Assembly (NCBI GenBank): GCA_902794035.1
Contig: CADBFN010000002.1
Location: 53,158 to 117,157 of the forward strand
Length of the DNA: 64,000 nt
Direction: 5' to 3'
Source: an uncultured bacterium
Lineage (GTDB): Bacteria; Cyanobacteriota; Vampirovibrionia; Gastranaerophilales; Gastranaerophilaceae
Shown here: positions 58,981 through 64,000 of the stretch, piece by piece
Position numbering within the stretch: the first letter of the stretch is position 1
How the letters are laid out: every line of letters begins with the position of its first letter
Position numbers and translations under genes: made by a program
The notes under the pieces: generated by a model
The model's input: only the letters and a program-made list of their open reading frames with translations
Told to the model about the DNA's origin: nothing
Database searches by the model: none

Positions 58981-59916
58981 ATGAAAAAATTTATGGAGAA
59001 AAATGTAATAACGCATAATTTGATGTCTTTTAGCGGCTTTAAGTCTTTATTGATTTTTTCTATGCTTACACAGTCCCCAAAAAGTTATAATGATATAAAA
59101 ACAGCTCTTGAGAATAATGAATATCTGAGAGAAACAATATCTGTTGATGCAATAAGAATTTATATTAATTCCTTAAAGGTTGCTGGGTGCGAGGTAAAAA
59201 CCATAAAAGAAGGCAGAAATACAAAATATTATATAGATTCAAATCCTTTTGAACTAAAAATATCTGATGAACAGGTAGAAAGCATGGTCAAAGTTGTTAA
59301 GGCTATTTCGAAGTCTATAGAAATTTCGGATTTTCTTGCTCTGTATCAATTTTTCGATAAATTATCCCCTTATATAAAAAACGAAGATTTAAAGATGAAG
59401 TTAAAATATGTTTCTCCTGTGGGAAATATAAAACCTGATTTAATATATAATCTTATGAAATATGCCGATAAAAAAATAAAAATCAGTATATTGTATTTCT
59501 CAAAGATATCAGGCTTGGAAAAAATTGATATAATACCTGACAAATTGTATATTAAAAACGGGAAGATGTATGTATCGGGGCACAGTGAAAAATATAACAA
59601 TTATGCATCTTTTTTAGTATCTGATATAAGGGAAATAACCAGTGTTTCTCTTAATTCTTCAAATACAGAAAATAATATTTATATAGTTCAGTATGAATAT
59701 TTCAAAAATGATAATGAGTTTAAACCTCAAAATAATGAAACAATATTGAATGAAACAAATGATAAGTTAGTGGTAGAAATTTCATCTCCTGATAAATTTA
59801 TGATTACTCAAAGAATTCTTTCTCTGACGAATAAATGCAGGGTTATATCTCCGAAAGAATATAAGCAGGAAATGATTGAGTGTTTAAAACAAATGAAAGA
59901 GAACTACGTTGAATAA
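58981..59916 (+). CDS. WYL-domain regulator-like protein 1
   Basis: About 311 aa from the ATG at 58981, with a weak ribosome site. The N-terminal part is a winged helix (YNDIKTALENNEYLRETISV, then IYINSLKVAGCEVKTI). The middle and C-terminal parts resemble the WYL domain and its extension (IKISILYFSKISGLEKIDII, then VISPKEYKQEMIECLKQM). It overlaps the next, homologous gene by 8 bases. WYL proteins bind ligands or nucleic acid and control DNA-damage and defence genes. The pair recalls PafB/PafC. Confidence 0.65.
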   Translation: MKKFMEKNVITHNLMSFSGFKSLLIFSMLTQSPKSYNDIKTALENNEYLRETISVDAIRIYINSLKVAGCEVKTIKEGRNTKYYIDSNPFELKISDEQVESMVKVVKAISKSIEISDFLALYQFFDKLSPYIKNEDLKMKLKYVSPVGNIKPDLIYNLMKYADKKIKISILYFSKISGLEKIDIIPDKLYIKNGKMYVSGHSEKYNNYASFLVSDIREITSVSLNSSNTENNIYIVQYEYFKNDNEFKPQNNETILNETNDKLVVEISSPDKFMITQRILSLTNKCRVISPKEYKQEMIECLKQMKENYVE

Positions 59917-60853
59917 AAGTAATGCAAAAATAAATAACAGTTGTCTGAATATATTTAAATTAATTGTTCTGTTGTACGAGGACAACGCATATTATGATAA
60001 TGTCGTATCAATTTTTAAAAGTGATATAGAAAAAGAGAGCGATTATAAAAACAGAAAAAAACAAAATAATTTAACGCAGGTGGTTTTAAATAAATACATA
60101 AATGCTCTGAGAATATTTGGGATAAAAATACACAAGGATAAGAATAAATTCAAACTGGATAACAGTTTATATTCCATAAAATATACATTGCCGGAATTAA
60201 AAGCGCTAAGTTTGTTAATCGGAGGTTGTTCAGCTATTGAGGATGAGGAAATTGTTTCTAATATATCAAAGCTGAAATCGGATTTATTGCTGAGAATGAA
60301 TCCCGAAGACAAAAATACTCTTGATTTATATAATAATGAGCAGGATTTGTCCTTTTTTTATGAGGATATTAAAAAACAAATTGAAAAATGTAAAAATTAT
60401 GCTCAATCCGGTGTAATGCTTGATATTACATATTTGTACAGAAACAAAGAGCTCAGGTGCAAGTGTAAAGCAAAAGAGGTCGTATATAGTGTTAAAACTG
60501 CCAGTTTAAAAGTTTATGATGTAATAAAAAATGACATGCTGACTATTCCGATTCCGAATATTTTATCAATTTCACAGGTAAAAGGTAAAACATTGTCATA
60601 TATAAAATCTCAAACAGTTGTTTTTAAACTTAAAGGCAGACTTGCAAGTACTTATAAATTAAAAATTAACGAAAAACTTGATTCAAAAACTAAAGACGAA
60701 ATAGTGGTAATTAACAGGGATGAACCTACAGATATTTTATTGCCGAGGTTAATGCGCTATTCAAATTGTTGTGAAGTGATTTCTCCGAAGTATTTAAGAA
60801 CGGAAATGTCTGATTTGATAAATGCTACATTGAATTTATATGAACAAAAATAA
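59909..60853 (+). CDS. WYL-domain regulator-like protein 2
   Basis: A 314-aa paralogue of the gene before it, with TQVVLNKYINALRIFGIKIH as part of the winged helix, VMLDITYLYRNKELRCKCKA as the WYL-like core and VISPKYLRTEMSDLINATL as the matching C-terminus. It starts inside the end of the first gene, so the two proteins are translated together and may form a heterodimer. The canonical WYL triplet is not conserved, so the ligand may differ. Confidence 0.65.
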   Translation: MNKSNAKINNSCLNIFKLIVLLYEDNAYYDNVVSIFKSDIEKESDYKNRKKQNNLTQVVLNKYINALRIFGIKIHKDKNKFKLDNSLYSIKYTLPELKALSLLIGGCSAIEDEEIVSNISKLKSDLLLRMNPEDKNTLDLYNNEQDLSFFYEDIKKQIEKCKNYAQSGVMLDITYLYRNKELRCKCKAKEVVYSVKTASLKVYDVIKNDMLTIPIPNILSISQVKGKTLSYIKSQTVVFKLKGRLASTYKLKINEKLDSKTKDEIVVINRDEPTDILLPRLMRYSNCCEVISPKYLRTEMSDLINATLNLYEQK

Positions 60854-60882
60854 ACATCCGGTTTAAAAATCGGATGTTTATT
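60850..60882. terminator. Rho-independent terminator between convergent genes
   Basis: ATAAACATCCG / CGGATGTTTAT, an 11-base perfect stem with a 10-base loop, directly at the stop of the second WYL gene. It also ends the convergent 60915-61766 gene. Confidence 0.75.
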
Positions 60883-60914
60883 CACACTTCACACAAAGAT
60901 TTTATTATCTGTTT

Positions 60915-61766
60915 TTAAGTTGTTATTTTACTTGTAAACAGTGAGGTCAGAGCAACTGCACCCGCAACAATTGCACCGATAAATCCGGCTTTTGTTGATA
61001 AGAATTTTCTTGCGCCTTTTAGTATTGTTCCGCCATGCCCTGCCAGCATTTTTGTTACTCCGTAAGCAACACCGCCAATTGTTGCACAACCTGCTATTCG
61101 TCCGATATTTTGTTCTGTTTTTTCACCTGCCGGAACAGATTGGTGAGTTATATCGGCAATGTTATCTTCAGCCGAGCGTCTGTTGTATGTGTTGAATGTT
61201 ATTGACTGGATAAACCCTTGCAGCAGTGAACTGTGACCGTGATCCCTTAAGTCCTGAACTAGTGTTTTCCCGCTCATTTGTGTATATAGAGATAATGCAC
61301 GGCTGTTTAATTCTTCTTCGCTTGCTTCACCGTAAGCATTTTTTACTGCGTTGAGATAATTTTGGTATGCTTCAGGTATCTGATCCTGTTCATTCTGGGC
61401 TATTTTATCTCTGAGATTTGCTGCATTTTCCTGTATTGCTTCCATTGCACCATTCAGTTTTACATCATTATTTCGTTGCATTTTGGCAGCATCTACATAA
61501 TAATTGTTCCAGCTTTGCTGATAATTTTTCATATTATCAAAATACGAGCTGTCCATTGCTCCCATACCCATTCCGAACATTGGATTAAAGCCTGCACCCA
61601 TACCTCCCATAGGGTTGAAGATACTGCCGCTCATCCCCATTGCACCTGTGTAAGAACCCATAGACATTACATCTATTTTGTCTAAATCGCTTGAAAACGG
61701 TGACGTCATTGGCATATACTGAAACGTACCCATATTCAGCGGTTGTACTGAACTTACATTGTCCAT
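60915..61766 (-). CDS. Hypothetical protein with Gly/Met-rich N-terminus and C-terminal hydrophobic segments
   Basis: About 283 aa. I start it at 61766 because GGAGG lies 5 bases upstream; the frame start at 61778 would include that site. Residues 30-75 are low-complexity Gly-Met-Phe repeats (GMGMSGSIFNPMGGMG-like; here GAMGMSGSIFNPMGGMGAGF). A helical middle (AAKMQRNNDVKLNGAMEAIQ) follows, then two hydrophobic segments (IGGVAYGVTKMLAG, FIGAIVAGAVALTSLF). No signal peptide is present. Function unknown; the C-terminus could insert in a membrane. Confidence 0.55.
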   Translation of the reverse strand: MDNVSSVQPLNMGTFQYMPMTSPFSSDLDKIDVMSMGSYTGAMGMSGSIFNPMGGMGAGFNPMFGMGMGAMDSSYFDNMKNYQQSWNNYYVDAAKMQRNNDVKLNGAMEAIQENAANLRDKIAQNEQDQIPEAYQNYLNAVKNAYGEASEEELNSRALSLYTQMSGKTLVQDLRDHGHSSLLQGFIQSITFNTYNRRSAEDNIADITHQSVPAGEKTEQNIGRIAGCATIGGVAYGVTKMLAGHGGTILKGARKFLSTKAGFIGAIVAGAVALTSLFTSKITT

Positions 61767-61931
61767 AACTACCTCCAAAATAAATTAACCTTTTTACCTA
61801 CCTTATCTATATAAAGATTTTTTTTTCTTTGTTATTGCTTTTTTATTTAATATTGTTAAATTTTTGTTACATTATTTGGTTGATGTAGAAATTTTGCATA
61901 TCCGTTAATATGAATATGTACAGGAATAACT

Positions 61932-63077
61932 ATGAGCAGAGGTTGTTTAAAAAGGTTTATTTCAGGATTGTTTTCCTTGCTTGTAATAGCAGGTATTGCT
62001 GCTGCTATATATTTTAATCAGCAATTTGTAAAAACAAATATAATAGACCGCACAAAAGGTATGTATTATGTCTATAAAGGTGATGAAGCATACCGAAAAA
62101 TGGAAACAAATAAGGCAATAAAGTTCTATAACAAAGGTTTAAAGCTTTTTCCGGGGCATTACAGTGCATGGCATAATTTAGGCAATATATATGTTTCTTA
62201 TGAAGATTATTATTCTGCATTACATGCGTATTCTCAGGCGTTTAAGTATAACCCTAAAATGATGATTGCCAGAATGAATTATGGTGTTGTTTCAACTCAA
62301 AAACTCGGAGATTTTGATTCTGCTCTCGCACAATTTAATCAAATAGTTAAAACTAAGCGAAAAGAGTTGTATATCCCTTATGTTTTTAATAACCGTATCA
62401 GTACAAAAGCCAATAAAGCTATTGCATATTACAATATAGGTGTAACATACAGACTAAAATCACTATATGAAAATGACGATTGGGAAAAACAAAGAAAGTA
62501 TTTGGCAAAAGCAATTGAAGCCTATAAAAAATCTTTAAAAATAGATCCCAAAAATTATGATACCTTGTATAATTTAGGTGTTGCATATCACGTTGCAGGC
62601 AGATATGATGATGCAGGAATTAGTTATTGCAAAGCCATAGAAGTTCAGCCAATGAGTTATGAAGCTCATTATAATTTAGCAGTATTATTAAGGCGTTTAA
62701 GATATTATGAACAATCCTACGAAGAAATAGAAAAAGCCGCAACACTTGTATCCGCTCTGAATGAAAATAGTGCTCAACAACAGTACGTTGCAATAGTAAT
62801 GAATGATATAATGCGTACAATGTACGGAAACGACGAATATAGGGCAAAATTAAAAACTATATTAGATGAAGAAAAAAATAAATCAGCTCAGCATATGACG
62901 GATAAAGAAGTAAAATCAAAAGAAACAAAAAAAGATAAAGAAAAAGGACAAATAACATCAGAAGGTGTAAATCTTGTAAATGGCAGGGTTGTTGTTACAG
63001 AAGAACTTGATGCCGCAATTTTAAAAAGCTTTGGTAAATGTTCAGTGATGAAATTATTTACTCATGATGATGAATAA
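61932..63077 (+). CDS. Membrane-anchored TPR protein
   Basis: A 381-aa protein with an N-terminal anchor (FISGLFSLLVIAGIAAAIYF) and several tetratricopeptide repeats: KAIKFYNKGLKLFPGHYSAW, YSALHAYSQAFKYNPKMMIA, AIEAYKKSLKIDPKNYDTLY and YDDAGISYCKAIEVQPMSYE. The C-terminal 80 residues are a charged, Lys/Glu-rich tail with a short conserved-looking end. TPR proteins hold complexes together; this one faces the periplasm or outside face. It precedes the prepilin gene and might help pilus assembly, but no evidence shows that. Confidence 0.75.
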   Translation: MSRGCLKRFISGLFSLLVIAGIAAAIYFNQQFVKTNIIDRTKGMYYVYKGDEAYRKMETNKAIKFYNKGLKLFPGHYSAWHNLGNIYVSYEDYYSALHAYSQAFKYNPKMMIARMNYGVVSTQKLGDFDSALAQFNQIVKTKRKELYIPYVFNNRISTKANKAIAYYNIGVTYRLKSLYENDDWEKQRKYLAKAIEAYKKSLKIDPKNYDTLYNLGVAYHVAGRYDDAGISYCKAIEVQPMSYEAHYNLAVLLRRLRYYEQSYEEIEKAATLVSALNENSAQQQYVAIVMNDIMRTMYGNDEYRAKLKTILDEEKNKSAQHMTDKEVKSKETKKDKEKGQITSEGVNLVNGRVVVTEELDAAILKSFGKCSVMKLFTHDDE

Positions 63078-63102
63078 TAATTTTGTCAAAGGTTTTGAAA
63101 TC

Positions 63103-63136
63103 TTGACAAACCTGTAAAAAATATAAATAATATAAT
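63103..63136 (+). promoter_or_regulatory. Possible promoter of the prepilin gene
   Basis: TTGACA at 63103-63108, with TAATAT at 63128-63133 (19-base spacer) or TATAAT at 63131-63136 (22). The -35 lies in a 7-base inverted repeat (TTGTCAA / TTGACAA) that could be an operator or a weak terminator of the TPR gene. Confidence 0.35.
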
Positions 63137-63170
63137 ATAGTGAATTAAAAATAGAGAGGATAATTAAAAC

Positions 63171-64000
63171 ATGTCAAAAAGCAGTAATAACAAGCGTTTC
63201 AACCTCGGGGGGGGGGGGTAAAAGCCTCTTATAGCAAGTATTTTGCCTTTACTCTGGCGGAATTAATGATAACAATTGGCATTGTGGGTGTAGTAGCGGC
63301 AATAACCATACCTACATTAATTCAGAACTCAAACAGTAAAAAGTTTTCTACTCTGTTCAAAAAAGAATTATCTACCCTGAATCAGGCGGCAATCTCTGCT
63401 CAGGCTCAGTATGATATGGATTATGGTTCAATAACATATGATAGCGCCCCTTCAACCTGTGCAAGCGATACATTTTCAGCTTCACAATCAACAATGTGTG
63501 CGTTGTTTAATAGTACACTTTCTGCCAAAAATTATATGGGCGTGTATGGAGAAGTGAATGGTTCAATATTTAATTCCAAATACCAATTCACTAAAAAGAC
63601 AGACGGCTTTGACCCGACAAATTTTCTGCTTTATACTTTGGCAGACGGCTCAATTGTAGGCTTTAATCCAAATGCCAAACGCTGCAGTCTTGAATCAGGT
63701 CAAACAATAAATAAATCAATCCTTACAGACGAAAACGGTCTAAAAAATTGTATCGGATTTATAGATGTCAATGGTGTCAGCTTACCAAATAAAGAAGTAA
63801 CTTGTGCAGATGGGACATCATCATTAGATGTTTACACACCATGTACTTTAAAGACAACGGGTTCAAAGGTTGGAGATGTATATCCTATAGTCTTTCATAA
63901 CGGCACAGTAGAACCTGCCACCAATGCAGGTCTTGCACAAATTGGTGCACAAAGAGAACTAACAGATGCGGAGAAACTAGCCAAACGCCGTCAATTTGAT
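63171..64000 (+). CDS. Type IV prepilin-like protein, switched out of frame at a G12 tract (3' partial)
   Basis: ATG at 63171, with GAGAGGA upstream, opens MSKSSNNKRFNLGGGG and then hits TAA straight after a run of 12 G (63207-63218). In another frame the sequence continues without a stop to the window end: VKASYSKYFAFTLAELMITI, a classic prepilin N-terminus with cleavage before the FTLAE and glutamate at position 5, then about 230 residues with four or more cysteines. Ten or 13 G would join the two frames. The gene is therefore either phase-variable or carries a homopolymer sequencing error. The pseudopilin class is clear; the function is not. Confidence 0.75.
63207..63218 (+). repeat. Poly-G tract (G12) in the prepilin leader
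   Basis: Twelve consecutive G residues in DNA that is otherwise strongly AT-rich. Such tracts change length by slipped-strand pairing. A length of 10 or 13 restores the prepilin reading frame. Confidence 0.85.

Overview
The window is AT-rich DNA from a bacterium with a Gram-negative type envelope: it carries an LPS-export ATPase (LptB-like) and an LptF/G permease. It also has flagellar rod genes. The prepilin at the right edge (FTLAELMITIGIVGVVAA) and an AAA+ protein with a PSFKG-type N-terminal segment are styles I associate with gut Vampirovibrionia (Candidatus Gastranaerophilales / 'Melainabacteria'). That assignment is inference from protein style, not from a marker gene.

Layout. (1) 1-14.5 kb is an accessory mosaic. 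It starts with the 3' part of an adenine methyltransferase fused to a single specificity half-domain, followed by a DUF45-type metallopeptidase. Next come small orphan genes, a terminase-small-like gene, a DUF4268 protein, DUF4186, several restriction-nuclease-like orphans, a Mu-type transposition module on the minus strand (transposase A, ATPase B and a third DNA-binding gene), HicAB, DUF1643 and a truncated phage terminase large subunit. (2) 13.98-26.05 kb is a surface-glycan locus. A FimB-sized tyrosine recombinase is followed by a roughly 300-bp stretch bounded by inverted recombinase-like sites that contains an outward promoter. Then follows a long operon: a GT2-LicD fusion, three more LicD proteins, a class-V aminotransferase, a TagD-like cytidylyltransferase, a CDP-ribitol synthase-like fusion, an MsbA-like ABC exporter and a HEPN-like protein. 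It ends at a tRNA-Asn 3' fragment. (3) 26.3-43.1 kb holds a second, broken Mu-type module, scrambled by a 1.4-kb inversion, next to a complete type 1 BREX phage-defence operon (brxA, brxB, brxC, pglX, pglZ, brxL). A truncated seventh gene follows brxL, and the right edge abuts an outer-membrane barrel fragment. (4) 43.6-64 kb looks like more ordinary chromosome: an OadG-like protein with an ArsB/NhaD-type permease, a MarR-cupin pair, an acetyltransferase, an AAA+ protein, an aminotransferase/hydrolase operon, secreted proteins, lptF/lptB, four flagellar rod genes, two WYL regulators, a TPR protein and a prepilin interrupted by a G12 tract.

How it fits together. The left two thirds is a stack of mobile and defence genes. 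The two most notable regulatory structures are the recombinase-linked inverted sites in front of the glycan operon and the poly-G tract in the prepilin; both predict on/off variation of a cell-surface structure. The BREX operon sits between a Mu-type transposase and a matching end-like motif, so it may be cargo of that element. Everything here comes from reading the sequence; no homology search was run.
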